Assembly: GCF_905371695.1 (NCBI RefSeq) | Contig: NZ_CAJPMA010000020.1 | Span: 1 to 21,648 of the forward strand | Source: an uncultured Campylobacter sp. | GTDB taxonomy: Bacteria; Campylobacterota; Campylobacteria; Campylobacterales; Campylobacteraceae | Length of the DNA: 21,648 bases | Direction of reading: 5' to 3' | Shown: one piece after another, positions 7,567-15,887 of the stretch | Layout: every line of letters begins with the position of its first letter | How positions within the stretch are numbered: the first letter of the stretch is position 1 | The notes under the pieces: model-generated | Seen by the model: only the letters and a program-made list of their open reading frames with translations | Told to the model about the DNA's origin: nothing | Database searches by the model: none | Translations under genes and position numbers: made by a program

Positions 7567-8133
7567 TTAAAAAGCCGCATCTATCGCCTGGCAAATCGTA
7601 TGAACGAAAAATATGTGCATCTCTTGAATGCGCGCCGTATCGCTTGAAGGTACGACTAAATTTATATCGCAAAGCTCGTTCATCGCGCCCCCGCCTTTGC
7701 CGCTAAACCCGAGCGTTTTTATACCGCTTTTACCGGCGAATTCAAGCGCGTTTAAGACGTTTTTGCTATTTCCGCTGGTCGAAATCGCGACGAGTAAATC
7801 GCCCTTCCGCCCGAGCGCTTCTAGCTGTCGCGAAAAAACTAAATCGTAGCCGTAGTCGTTACCGATAGCAGTAATCGCGGAGGTGTCGGTAGTTAGCGCG
7901 ATACCGGCAAGCGCCCTGCGCTCGGTCTTATATCGTCCCGTAAGCTCGGCCGCTAAATGCTGCGCGTCCGCGGCGCTCCCGCCGTTTCCGCAAATTAAAA
8001 TTTTACCGCCGCTTTTTAGCGTATCAATCGCCGTTTCGCACGCGCGCGCTAAAATTTCCTCTAATTGCGCCGTTTTTTGCAGCGTCTGTGAATGCGCGTC
8101 AAATTCAGCCCTAATCATCTCGTTTACTTGCAT
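7567..8133 (-). CDS. gmhA: Sedoheptulose 7-phosphate isomerase
   Basis: First step of ADP-heptose synthesis: converts sedoheptulose 7-phosphate to D-glycero-D-manno-heptose 7-phosphate in the cytoplasm. The 188-residue SIS-fold product has GNGGSAADAQHLAAELTGRY (49-68), supplying H59 and E63, and SSDTARIQEMHIFFVH (163-178), supplying Q170 and H178. These correspond to the zinc and catalytic residues of E. coli GmhA. STSGNS (118-123) is the phosphate loop. The start at 8133 is backed by AAAAGGAT five bases upstream, so the 23-base overlap with hldE is real. A second Met five codons in is less likely. It is the last gene of the four-gene heptose block. Confidence 0.95.
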   Translation of the reverse strand: MQVNEMIRAEFDAHSQTLQKTAQLEEILARACETAIDTLKSGGKILICGNGGSAADAQHLAAELTGRYKTERRALAGIALTTDTSAITAIGNDYGYDLVFSRQLEALGRKGDLLVAISTSGNSKNVLNALEFAGKSGIKTLGFSGKGGGAMNELCDINLVVPSSDTARIQEMHIFFVHTICQAIDAAF

Positions 8134-9517
8134 TTTCTATCCTTTTAATAATCGACGTCGTGCTCTTACCCTCTATGAATTCTACTAGCCGCACGTCGCT
8201 TACGATATTGGAGCCTACAACCTCTTTGCCTGCGTAATCGGCGCCTTTTACTAAAATATCGGGGCGTAGTTTTTCGATTAAATTTAGCGGCGTATCCTCG
8301 TCAAAGACTACGACGTAATCGACGAATCCGAGCGAGCATAAAATATTTGCCCTGTCAAGCTGCGAATTCACCGGGCGAGCCTCGCCTTTTAGCCTTTTTA
8401 CCGAAGCATCGGAGTTTAGCCCTACGACTAAAATATCGCCGAAATCGCGCGCTTTGGCTAAATATTTGACGTGTCCGGCATGTAAAATATCAAAGCAGCC
8501 GTTGGTAAATACGAGCTTTTTCTCGCCTCTACGAGCCAAAATTTCCGCTACTTCGTCGGCGCTTTTTAATTTATACTCGAAATCAGCACTCGCTCGGCTT
8601 CGCAAAAGCTCTTCTATCTCGCTAAAATTCGCCGTGGCGCTTCCGGTTTTGGCCACTACTACCGCGGCGGCTAAATTCGCCGTTTTTATAGCTTCTTTAA
8701 TGTCTTTTCCGGTAGCTAGCATATAACCTAGCATAGCAAGCACCGTATCTCCAGCACCCGTTACGTCAAACACCTCTTTGGCTTTGGCCGCAAAAATTTC
8801 AAGCTCCCGCTCGAAAAGCGCGATGCCGTTTTCAGAAAGCGTAATGATGGAGTATTTTAAATTTAGCTCGTATTTTAGCGTTTTTATCGCCGCTTTTAAG
8901 CTATCTTCGTCTTTGATTGAAATTTTAGTAGCCTCGCTCGCCTCTTTTTTATTAGGCGTTAGCAAAGTCGCGTTTTTGTATTTTGAATAATCTTTGCCTT
9001 TGGGATCTATTAGCACGGGTATGTTTAGCTTATTGCACGCGTTTATTACGCGCTCGCACAGACTTTTAGTCAAGACGCCCTTGCCGTAATCGCTAAGCAA
9101 AACGGCGCCGAAATTTTCTAAATTTCGCTCTATCTTTTCAAAAAGCTCGCCCTCTATTTTTATATCGTCCGCGCTTTCTTTGTCAAATCTTATTACCTGC
9201 TGATGAGACGCCATAATGCGGCTTTTTATCGAGCTTTCTCTATCTTTTTGAATAAGCAGCGACGACGTATCGGCGTTTATATTTTTAAGAGCGTTTTTTA
9301 TTTTCTCGCCGGCCTCGTCGTCCCCTAGCACGCTAGCTACGCTTACGCTAGCGCCTAGTTGGACTAAATTTCGCACTACGTTACCCGCGCCGCCTAGCAG
9401 ATAGCTCTCTTTTTGCACCTTTACTACCTGCACGGGCGCTTCGGGCGAAATTCTATCGCACGAGCCCCAAATGTAGTGATCTAACATTAAATCGCCAACG
9501 ACTAAAATTTTAACCAT
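8111..9517 (-). CDS. hldE: Bifunctional heptose 7-phosphate kinase / heptose 1-phosphate adenylyltransferase
   Basis: A 468-residue two-domain enzyme that phosphorylates heptose 7-phosphate at C1 and later adds AMP to heptose 1-phosphate. The N-terminal ribokinase-like domain (about 1-310) shows LLGGAGNVVRNL (40-51), a nucleotide-binding DPKGKDYSKY block (171-180) and the anion-hole motif DVTGAGDTVLA (251-261). The C-terminal cytidylyltransferase-type domain (about 330-468) shows VFTNGCFDILHAGHVKYL (336-353), GLNSDASVKRLKG and RPVNSQLDRA. Both active sites look intact and the fusion matches E. coli and C. jejuni HldE. The start overlaps hldD by eight bases and the end overlaps gmhA by 23. Product heptose feeds the LOS inner core. 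ADP-heptose is also a known trigger of host ALPK1 signalling. Confidence 0.95.
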   Translation of the reverse strand: MVKILVVGDLMLDHYIWGSCDRISPEAPVQVVKVQKESYLLGGAGNVVRNLVQLGASVSVASVLGDDEAGEKIKNALKNINADTSSLLIQKDRESSIKSRIMASHQQVIRFDKESADDIKIEGELFEKIERNLENFGAVLLSDYGKGVLTKSLCERVINACNKLNIPVLIDPKGKDYSKYKNATLLTPNKKEASEATKISIKDEDSLKAAIKTLKYELNLKYSIITLSENGIALFERELEIFAAKAKEVFDVTGAGDTVLAMLGYMLATGKDIKEAIKTANLAAAVVVAKTGSATANFSEIEELLRSRASADFEYKLKSADEVAEILARRGEKKLVFTNGCFDILHAGHVKYLAKARDFGDILVVGLNSDASVKRLKGEARPVNSQLDRANILCSLGFVDYVVVFDEDTPLNLIEKLRPDILVKGADYAGKEVVGSNIVSDVRLVEFIEGKSTTSIIKRIENASKRDD

Positions 9518-10499
9518 TTATCTCTTCCTTAAAAATTCGCCTAATTTCCGGTAAATAGTCTCTTATGCCCTCTTCTAAGCTCCATTTACTCTCGTATCCT
9601 AGCGCCTCTTTCGTAGGATTAACGTCTGCTTGCGTATGAAACTGATACGAGCCTACGTAAGGGTTAGGAACGTATTCGTTGCCTAGATCTACGCCGATTT
9701 CTCGCTGCAAAATATCGGCGATATCTTGAAAGCTTCGCGCGTTTCCGGTGGCTGCGTTATACACGCCGCTTTTTGCGTCGAGCGCCTTTAAATTCGCCTC
9801 GATAATATCTTTAATATAGACGAAATCGCGCTTTATCTCGTCGCTTTTTTCAAAAAGCCTAGGCGTCTTACCCGCTAAAATTTGCAGTCCGAACTGCAAA
9901 ATCATCGACGCGGTCTTGTTTTTAAAAAACTCGCCCTTGCCGTAGACGTTAAAATATCTAAGCCCTATTACGCTAACGCCCCTCGCGGCATAAATTTTAC
10001 CGATATTATCCATCGCCAGTTTGCTAAATCCGTAAGCATTATTAGGCGCTTCGCACTCGCCTACTTTTTGCGGGCTTTTGGCGTTGCCGTAGGTAGCGCC
10101 CGAGCTTGCGTAGATCATTCTAGCGCCCGTATTTTCGCAAATGTCAAGCAAATTCACGAACGCGTTTACGTTGGTTTTTATTAGCTCGTCTTGCTCTCTA
10201 ACCGTCGTATCAGAAATCGCCGCTTCGTGATAAATTACGTCCGGAGCGAATCTTCGTATCTTTTCGAGCGTATTTTCGTCGTTGATGTCGCCCGCGTAAA
10301 TTTCGCCTTTGAAGCCCAGCAAATTTTTAAAATGACCGAAGCTTTTTAAATTTCCGTTGCTAAACGTCTCTTCGCTTCTAAATTTATCCACCGCCAAAAC
10401 GCTGGTATTTTTAAAATTTTCGTCAAAATAATGCGCTAGCGCCGAGCCGATAAACCCCGCCGCGCCGGTGATTAGTACCTTTTTTCCGTCTAAGTTCAT
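9510..10499 (-). CDS. hldD: ADP-glyceromanno-heptose 6-epimerase
   Basis: Last step of the heptose pathway: epimerises ADP-D-glycero- to ADP-L-glycero-D-manno-heptose using bound NADP. The 329-residue product is an extended short-chain dehydrogenase. The N-terminal Rossmann glycine motif is TGAAGFIGSA (11-20), an acidic or basic turn AVDKF follows the second strand, and the catalytic set is S132 or S133 (YASSGATYG) with Y156 and K160 (AYGFSK). RDFVYIKDI near the middle is also typical. The start ATG overlaps the gmhB stop as ATGA (10496-10499). No odd features; length is as expected. Confidence 0.95.
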   Translation of the reverse strand: MNLDGKKVLITGAAGFIGSALAHYFDENFKNTSVLAVDKFRSEETFSNGNLKSFGHFKNLLGFKGEIYAGDINDENTLEKIRRFAPDVIYHEAAISDTTVREQDELIKTNVNAFVNLLDICENTGARMIYASSGATYGNAKSPQKVGECEAPNNAYGFSKLAMDNIGKIYAARGVSVIGLRYFNVYGKGEFFKNKTASMILQFGLQILAGKTPRLFEKSDEIKRDFVYIKDIIEANLKALDAKSGVYNAATGNARSFQDIADILQREIGVDLGNEYVPNPYVGSYQFHTQADVNPTKEALGYESKWSLEEGIRDYLPEIRRIFKEEING

Positions 10500-10990
10500 A
10501 TCTCGTCCTTTATGGTTTCGTAAATTTGTCTTACGCTTTTAAAATTTACGCCGTCTATTAAAAATTTTCGCCCCACTCCCGCAGCAATAGCGGCGTCCAT
10601 ATCGCTTTGTTTATCGCCGATCATTATCGAGCGCTCTAAATCTACGCTAAATTTTTTAGCCGCGTCAAGTATCATTTTAGGGCGCGGCTTGCGGCACTCG
10701 CAATTATCCTCGGGCGCATGCGGACAGAAATATACCTCATCTATCGTAACGCCGCGCTTTTTAAACTCGCCCAGCATAAATTCGTTTAAAATTTCAAACT
10801 GCCGCGCCGTGTAGTAGCCGCGCCCGATGCCTGATTGATTGGTAATTACGATGAGCTTGTATCCGCGAGCGCTAAAATTCGCTAACGCTTCGAATATCCC
10901 TTCGCAAAATTTAAAATTTCGCGCCTCGTAAACGTAGCCTAAATCCTCGTTTATAACGCCGTCTCTATCTAAAAATAACGCTTTTTGCAT
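10496..10990 (-). CDS. gmhB: D-glycero-D-manno-heptose 1,7-bisphosphate 7-phosphatase
   Basis: HAD-superfamily phosphatase that removes the C7 phosphate of heptose 1,7-bisphosphate between the two HldE steps. The 164-residue product opens with the catalytic FLDRDGVINED (D8 nucleophile, D10 acid/base). It continues with TNQSGIGRGYYT (50-61), the zinc-loop ligands C89, H91, C97 and C99 that mark GmhB, and MIGDKQSDMDAA with the metal-binding aspartates. The Met at 10990 sits exactly where family members begin. No Shine-Dalgarno is visible, and a TATAAT lies only six bases upstream, which suggests a leaderless message. It opens the heptose block and overlaps hldD by four bases. Confidence 0.93.
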   Translation of the reverse strand: MQKALFLDRDGVINEDLGYVYEARNFKFCEGIFEALANFSARGYKLIVITNQSGIGRGYYTARQFEILNEFMLGEFKKRGVTIDEVYFCPHAPEDNCECRKPRPKMILDAAKKFSVDLERSIMIGDKQSDMDAAIAAGVGRKFLIDGVNFKSVRQIYETIKDEI

Positions 10991-10996
10991 GGCACG

Positions 10997-11002
10997 ATTA
11001 TA
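10997..11002 (-). promoter_or_regulatory. TATAAT box placed for a leaderless gmhB transcript
   Basis: On the minus strand the short gap between uvrB and gmhB contains a consensus TATAAT whose last base is six bases before the gmhB ATG. Transcription starting the usual 6-8 bases downstream would begin at or within one or two bases of the A of ATG. No AGGA-like site lies between. The upstream part is AT-rich (TAATTAATTA, then an A-run). A longer transcript from uvrB could also cover this gene. Confidence 0.5.
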
Positions 11003-11025
11003 ACCGCTTTTTCTTTCGTAATTAA

Positions 11026-13002
11026 TTAAAGCTTGCGGATTTTGGCGATTTCGTCGCGCAGCGCCGCCGCCTTCTCAAACTCCAGCTGCGCCGCGGCTTC
11101 CAGCATCTGTTTTCTCAGCTCTTTTATGATACTCGCTCGCTCGGCGGCAGGCATTTTTTCTAGATTTGCACCTTTTCTCAAGATCTCCGTGCCGTCCTCG
11201 ACGTGCAGGCTCTCCTCGATGTTTCGGCTGACCGAGCGTGGCGTGATACCGTGGGCGCGGTTGTATTCGTCTTGCATCTTGCGGCGCGCTAGCGTCGTAT
11301 CCATCGCTTCTTGCATGGATTTGGTGATCTTTTTGGCAAACATCAGCACTCGGCCGTTTACGTTTCTAGCCGCGCGCCCCATCGTTTGGATTAGACTCGT
11401 CGTCGAGCGCAAAAAGCCCTCCTTATCGGCGTCCATGATAGCTATGAGGCTAACCTCGGGCAGGTCAAGCCCCTCTCTGAGCAAATTTATGCCGATGAGC
11501 ATATCAAACTCGCCCCCTCTTAGCCCGCGGATGATCTCGTTTCGCTCGACGGCGTCGATGTCTGAGTGCATGTATTTGACCTTGATACCAAGCTCGGTGT
11601 AGTAGCGGCTGAGCTCCTCGGCCATCTTTTTGGTGAGCACGGTGACTAGCACGCGCTCGTTTCTCTCGATGGTTTTTTTCGCCTCGTCAAATAAAATTTC
11701 CACCTGATTTTCGCTGTCTTTTATCTCGATTAAGGGATCAAGCAGCCCGGTCGGACGTAAAATTTGCTCGTAGACGTGGCTGCAGCTTAAATTTATCTCG
11801 TATTCGTTTGGGGTCGCCGAGACGAAAAGAAATTTGGCGCGTTTGTTTATAAACTCGTCAAATTTAAGCGGACGGTTATCAAGCGCGGATGGGAGACGAA
11901 ATCCGTACTCCACCAGCACCTCTTTGCGGCTGCGGTCGCCCGCGTACATCCCGCGAAACTGCGGCAGGCTCACGTGGCTTTCGTCCACGATGACTAGGTA
12001 GTCCTTGCCTCCTAGCTCGAAATAATCAAACATCGAGTACGGCGTCTCTCCCGCCTTTTGCCCGGTTAGGTGGCGCGCGTAGTTTTCTATGCCCTTGCAC
12101 ATGCCCGTGCTACTCATCATCTCTAGGTCAAATTCCACTCGTTGTTTTAGGCGCTGCGCCTCGACGAGCTTGCCCTGCTCGTTAAATTCTTTTAGCCGCT
12201 CTTCTAGCTCCTCCTCGATCTGTTTGATGGCGATTTTTAGGCGATCTGCGCCTACGATAAACTGACTGGTCGGGTAGAGGATAAATTTTTTCAGGTCGTG
12301 TCTTTTTTTGTTTTCCAGCACATCCAGGCTATACATCGTCTCGATCTCGTCACCGAAAAACTCGATCCTAAACGCCTCGTCGTTAAAATACGCGGGATAT
12401 ACGTCCACCACGTCGCCGTTTACGCGAAAGTCGCCGCGGTCGAAATAAACGTCGTTTCGCTTGTATCCCATATCTACTAGCTTTTGCAGTAGCGCGCGCT
12501 GGTTGATTTTATCGCCGACGTTTAGGTATGCGACCATGCCTTGGTATTCGCTAGGGTTACCCAGGCCGTAGTTGGCCGACACCGACGCCACGCACACGAC
12601 GTCGTCAAAGCTAAGCAGACTCGCCGTCGCAGATAGGCGCAGACGCTCGAGTTCTTCGTTTACGGAGCTGTCTTTTTCGATGAAAAGGTCTTGGCGCGGG
12701 ATGTAGGCCTCTGGCTGATAGTAGTCGTAGTAACTGATGAAATACTCCACGTGATTTTTAGGGAAAAAGCCCTTAAATTCGCTATAAAGCTGCGCGGCGA
12801 GGGATTTGTTGTGCGTCATTATTAGCGTGGGCATATTTAGCTCTTTTATCACGTTTGCCATCGTAAAGGTCTTGCCCGAGCCCGTGACGCCTAGAAGCGT
12901 TTGGTATTTATTGCCCGATCTTACGGATGCGACGATATTAGCGACTGCGCGGGCCTGATCCTCGCTCGGGCTAAATTTGGACGAAATTTCAAATTCGCTC
13001 AT
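11026..13002 (-). CDS. uvrB: Excinuclease ABC subunit B
   Basis: Damage-verifying helicase-like subunit of UvrABC nucleotide excision repair. The 658-residue product has Walker A GVTGSGKT at 38-45 and the beta-hairpin block YYDYYQPEAYIP at 90-101, which clamps one DNA strand. The DESH Walker B is at 340-343. C-terminal helicase motifs are present (SATPNEYE, LLREGLDLPEVSL, QTMGRAARN), and a closing UVR motif (about 622-657) contacts UvrC. An AAGGAA site lies before ATG 13002. The gene uses visibly more CTG, GTG and CAG words than the genes on either side of it. It faces the plus-strand small-gene/priA operon, the same arrangement I recall around C. jejuni Cj0680c-Cj0684. Confidence 0.96.
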   Translation of the reverse strand: MSEFEISSKFSPSEDQARAVANIVASVRSGNKYQTLLGVTGSGKTFTMANVIKELNMPTLIMTHNKSLAAQLYSEFKGFFPKNHVEYFISYYDYYQPEAYIPRQDLFIEKDSSVNEELERLRLSATASLLSFDDVVCVASVSANYGLGNPSEYQGMVAYLNVGDKINQRALLQKLVDMGYKRNDVYFDRGDFRVNGDVVDVYPAYFNDEAFRIEFFGDEIETMYSLDVLENKKRHDLKKFILYPTSQFIVGADRLKIAIKQIEEELEERLKEFNEQGKLVEAQRLKQRVEFDLEMMSSTGMCKGIENYARHLTGQKAGETPYSMFDYFELGGKDYLVIVDESHVSLPQFRGMYAGDRSRKEVLVEYGFRLPSALDNRPLKFDEFINKRAKFLFVSATPNEYEINLSCSHVYEQILRPTGLLDPLIEIKDSENQVEILFDEAKKTIERNERVLVTVLTKKMAEELSRYYTELGIKVKYMHSDIDAVERNEIIRGLRGGEFDMLIGINLLREGLDLPEVSLIAIMDADKEGFLRSTTSLIQTMGRAARNVNGRVLMFAKKITKSMQEAMDTTLARRKMQDEYNRAHGITPRSVSRNIEESLHVEDGTEILRKGANLEKMPAAERASIIKELRKQMLEAAAQLEFEKAAALRDEIAKIRKL

Positions 13003-13029
13003 TTTGCTACATTCCTTAAAATTTCTAAA

Positions 13030-13122
13030 ATTCCGCGCATTTTAGCGAAATTTTATAAAATTTCTTAGATGAATTTTAGCCTCGTCGTGTTAGAATACTA
13101 CTTTTATACCACGCAAAAGGAA
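13030..13122. promoter_or_regulatory. Divergent promoter region, uvrB and the small-gene/priA operon
   Basis: The 125-base gap between the two start codons holds signals for both directions. On the plus strand TGTTAGAAT (13088-13096) is an extended -10, followed by an AAAAGGAA ribosome site (13115-13122) six bases before ATG 13128. On the minus strand TAAAAT (13044-13039) is a plausible -10 for uvrB, and TATAAA (13057-13052) is a second choice. I see no LexA-type box. The gap also holds three AAATTT palindromes. Confidence 0.5.
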
Positions 13123-13127
13123 TAATA

Positions 13128-13361
13128 ATGTTTGACGACGAAGTAGGACTTAGCACGCTTGCCGATAAAGTAAATGATCTAATTTCAAAATACGACGAAT
13201 TAAGCCGCGCAAACGAAGAGCTACACAATCAAGTAATTACGCTAAAAGCGCAGAACGAGGCAAAAACAAATCAAATCATGCGCCTTGAAGAGGAGTTAAA
13301 TAAGAAAAATAGCGAAGCCGACGACGTTCTTAAAAAGATCGAGGCGGTTTTAGGCAAATAA
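13128..13361 (+). CDS. Small coiled-coil protein (ZapB-like architecture)
   Basis: 77 residues, highly charged, with no Cys and no signal or membrane segment. From about residue 8 to 75 it reads as one continuous heptad coiled coil (LADKVNDLISKYDELSRANE and onward, with Leu, Val or Ile at a/d positions). It is preceded by an extended -10 and an AAAAGGAA ribosome site. Its stop shares a base with the next start (TAATG). Size and all-helix build resemble ZapB or SlyX-type coiled-coil proteins, and the next gene has a ZapA-like N-terminus, so a cell-division accessory pair is possible. C. jejuni Cj0681 occupies the same place by memory and is annotated only as hypothetical. Function unproven. 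Confidence 0.75.
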   Translation: MFDDEVGLSTLADKVNDLISKYDELSRANEELHNQVITLKAQNEAKTNQIMRLEEELNKKNSEADDVLKKIEAVLGK

Positions 13362-13600
13362 TGAAGCAGATCACGCTTACGATTACTTCGCGAGATTATA
13401 CGATCACGCTTGACGACGAATTCGCCGAAGTTTTCAAACGCGACTGGCAAAAATTTATGGGCGGCCAGAGATTTTTAGAACCCAAAGATTTAATAAACGC
13501 GTTCATAGAAAAATGCCACGAGGTCTATAATAACGAAAAAACGATACGAAAAATAACCAAAGGCGTGGATAACGCCTTACAAAAAAAGGAAAAGATATGA
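13361..13600 (+). CDS. Small conserved protein with ZapA-like N-terminus
   Basis: 79 residues beginning MKQITLTITSRDYTITLDDE. This beta-beta pattern (xVTIxGRxYTIxxDE) resembles the N-terminal strands of ZapA, the FtsZ-bundling protein. The rest (about 20-79) is helical and charged, with FKRDWQKFMGG and a basic end. It is linked by TAATG to the coiled-coil gene before it and by ATGA to the pseudopilin gene after it, so the three are made from one message. The resemblance to ZapA covers only about 25 residues and a full domain is not obvious. It could equally be an unrelated epsilonproteobacterial family (Cj0682 position). Confidence 0.7.
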   Translation: MKQITLTITSRDYTITLDDEFAEVFKRDWQKFMGGQRFLEPKDLINAFIEKCHEVYNNEKTIRKITKGVDNALQKKEKI

Positions 13601-14001
13601 AAATTAAAAACGGCTTTACGATGATAGAGCTTGTATTTGTCATAGTTATATTAGGAATTTTGGCAGGTATCGGCTTACCTAGACTTTTGGTTAGCAGAGA
13701 CGACGCTACCCTAACGAGAATCCGCGCCGATATAGCGAGTATTCGCGGCGGGATTTCAAACGCTTATAACGGGAATTTGATGCTAGGCAATCCGTCCTAT
13801 CCAAGCACGCTTGATAGCGGCGGTAAGCTATTTGGCGCAATACTTAGCTCCGGCGTAACCGGCGGTCGCGAAGGATGGAGCGGAGGAAATCCAAGCTATA
13901 TTCTAAAAGCTATCGGCAAACAAACTACCTTTACGTATGATTCGGGTAACGGAACTTTTACTTGCCCGGATACGAACGAGCTTTGCAAAGAACTACAATA
14001 G
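13597..14001 (+). CDS. Type II secretion / competence pseudopilin-like protein
   Basis: 134 residues with a class III prepilin signal: MKIKNG followed by FTMIELVFVIVILGILAGIG, cleaved after G6, with Glu at mature position +5. The hydrophobic helix covers 7-28, and a small Gly/Ser-rich globular domain follows. Two C-terminal cysteines (C123, C130) could form the disulfide loop common in pilins. It would be processed by a prepilin peptidase at the inner membrane and join a short pseudopilus. Campylobacter uses such proteins for natural transformation rather than for long pili. The start overlaps the previous stop as ATGA, and priA follows after eight bases. It sits in the Cj0683 position as I recall it. 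The exact machine is unknown. Confidence 0.85.
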   Translation: MKIKNGFTMIELVFVIVILGILAGIGLPRLLVSRDDATLTRIRADIASIRGGISNAYNGNLMLGNPSYPSTLDSGGKLFGAILSSGVTGGREGWSGGNPSYILKAIGKQTTFTYDSGNGTFTCPDTNELCKELQ

Positions 14002-14009
14002 TTTAATTA

Positions 14010-15887
14010 ATGTTTTATTACTTAGTTGCGTTTAGCGGGCGAAATTTAGCCCCGCTAACCTACCGTTCGCAACGAAAATTCGAAATTTTTAGCGCCGTGA
14101 GCGCGCCGCTCCAAGGTAAAATTTTAGGCGGATTTATCGTAGGCGAGTGCGAAGCTCCAACGTTTAAAACTCTTGAAATTTTAGCCCCCGCGCCCTATCT
14201 TTTAACTCCGCTTCAAATAGAACTCTCAAAATTTATCGCGCATTACTATACCTGCGAGATAGGCGTAGCGCTAGCGCTTTTCGAGCCGCAGAAAATGGAA
14301 CGAAATTTATCCGAGTCACAGAGCGAAATTCCTACCGCAAATTTTAAAATTCCGAATTTAAGCGCCGAGCAACAAGCCGCGCTTGATTTCGCGCAAGAGC
14401 GTAAAACTAGCCTAATCTTCGGCGACACGGGAAGCGGCAAAAGCGAAATTTACATAGCGGCGATCGCAGAAATTTTAAAACGCGGCGAACAGGCTTTGTT
14501 TTTAATGCCCGAAATTTCGCTCACTCCGCAAATGCAAAAGCGTTTGGAAAGCTTTTTCGGTAGCGCCGTAGCCGTCTGGCACTCTAAAATTTCGCCCAAA
14601 AAAAAAGAACAAATTTTAAGCGGTATCGCGGACGGGCAGATCCGCCTAATCGCGGGCGCGCGCTCGGCGCTATTTTTGCCCCTATCTCGCCTAGCGCTAA
14701 TCATCGTAGACGAAGAGCACGACGACAGCTACAAAAATACTGGCTCGCGCCCGCACTACAACGCGCGCGATTTGGCGCTATTTGCGGCGAGCAAATCGCG
14801 CGTGCGCGTAGTGTTAGGCTCTGCGACGCCCAGCGTAACCAGCTTTGCAAAACAGCCGCATTTTAGGCTAAAAGGCACGTTTTTTAAAGGCTCGAAAACT
14901 TTTATCTTCGACGAGAGCGAAACGGGCGTTAGTCAAACTCTAAAAGACGAACTCGCTCGCTGCTTAGCGGCTAAAAAACAAGCCGTGATCTGCCTGCCTA
15001 CGCGCGCGAATTTTAAATATTTGGAGTGCAAAGAGTGCGGTCATACGATCAAATGCCCGTTTTGCAGCGTCGGTATGAGCTTTTATAAGCGCGCAAACGC
15101 CCTAAAATGCCAGTATTGCGATTACCGCGCGGCTGTGCCTAGCGCGTGCGAGAAGTGCGGCAGCGAGATGATCGAGGCGCACAGGATCGGCACTAGCGAG
15201 CTGATCGAGCGGCTACAAAGCGAGTTTGCGGGCGCTCGCATCGCAAAATTCGACCGCGACGAGATTACCACGCAAAACAAGCTTGAAAAGACGCTTAAAG
15301 CCTTTAATGCGGGCGAGATCGACGTGCTGGTAGGTACACAGATGCTAAGCAAAGGTCACGACTACCACGGCGTCGCGCTCGCGGTGGTTACGGGGCTTGA
15401 CGAGCTGCTAAATTTCCCTGATTTTCGCGCAAGAGAGCGCACGCTGGCGCTCGCCATGCAAGTGGCTGGCAGAACGGGGCGCGCGGGCGAAGGACGCGTG
15501 CTAATACAAAGCCGGCGGCGCGAATTTTTCGAGCGCTATATAAACGACTACGACGCATTTTTACTAGACGAAACGAGTTTTAGAGAAGGACTTTATCCAC
15601 CGTTTGTGCGGCTGCTGCGCGTCGTGGTGTCGCATAAAAACGAAGGCGCGGCGAGAGATCTTACGTATAAATTAGTCGAGCGGCTTGAAATTTTACGCGC
15701 GAAAATCGAAGACAAAACGCCGCTTGAAATCGTCGGCTACGGCAAGTGCGGCATCGAGATGATAGGAGCGAAATTTCGCTACGAAATACTTTTGCGCTGC
15801 GTTTCGCACGCTCCGCTCATAAAAGCCGCTCGCATCTGCGCCGCACACGGCTTTGACGTCGATATAGATCCGATAAATTTTTCGTAG
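14010..15887 (+). CDS. priA: Primosomal replication restart helicase PriA
   Basis: 3'-5' helicase that recognises stalled forks and D-loops and reloads DnaB. 625 residues, somewhat shorter than E. coli PriA (732), as usual in this class. The N-terminal DNA-binding part begins MFYYLVAFSG. Walker A GDTGSGKS is at 138-145 and DEEHD at 234-238. Eight zinc-binding cysteines lie at 340, 343, 349, 352, 367, 370, 380 and 383, and the helicase motifs GTQMLSKGHDYHGV and QVAGRTGRAGEG are present. No Shine-Dalgarno is seen in the eight bases after the pseudopilin stop, so translation is probably coupled. It ends the small-gene/pseudopilin operon. Base composition becomes more GC-rich in the 3' half. Confidence 0.95.
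   Translation: MFYYLVAFSGRNLAPLTYRSQRKFEIFSAVSAPLQGKILGGFIVGECEAPTFKTLEILAPAPYLLTPLQIELSKFIAHYYTCEIGVALALFEPQKMERNLSESQSEIPTANFKIPNLSAEQQAALDFAQERKTSLIFGDTGSGKSEIYIAAIAEILKRGEQALFLMPEISLTPQMQKRLESFFGSAVAVWHSKISPKKKEQILSGIADGQIRLIAGARSALFLPLSRLALIIVDEEHDDSYKNTGSRPHYNARDLALFAASKSRVRVVLGSATPSVTSFAKQPHFRLKGTFFKGSKTFIFDESETGVSQTLKDELARCLAAKKQAVICLPTRANFKYLECKECGHTIKCPFCSVGMSFYKRANALKCQYCDYRAAVPSACEKCGSEMIEAHRIGTSELIERLQSEFAGARIAKFDRDEITTQNKLEKTLKAFNAGEIDVLVGTQMLSKGHDYHGVALAVVTGLDELLNFPDFRARERTLALAMQVAGRTGRAGEGRVLIQSRRREFFERYINDYDAFLLDETSFREGLYPPFVRLLRVVVSHKNEGAARDLTYKLVERLEILRAKIEDKTPLEIVGYGKCGIEMIGAKFRYEILLRCVSHAPLIKAARICAAHGFDVDIDPINFS

Noticed and set aside
11033..11602. 189-codon plus-strand frame opposite uvrB
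   Set aside because: It is antisense to the secure 3' part of uvrB, has Ser/Arg-rich composition typical of a shadow frame, and has no ribosome site.
14010..14020. Possible wrong start for priA because no Shine-Dalgarno is visible
   Set aside because: The MFYYLVAFSG start matches the family's N-terminus, and coupling to the pseudopilin stop eight bases upstream explains the missing site.
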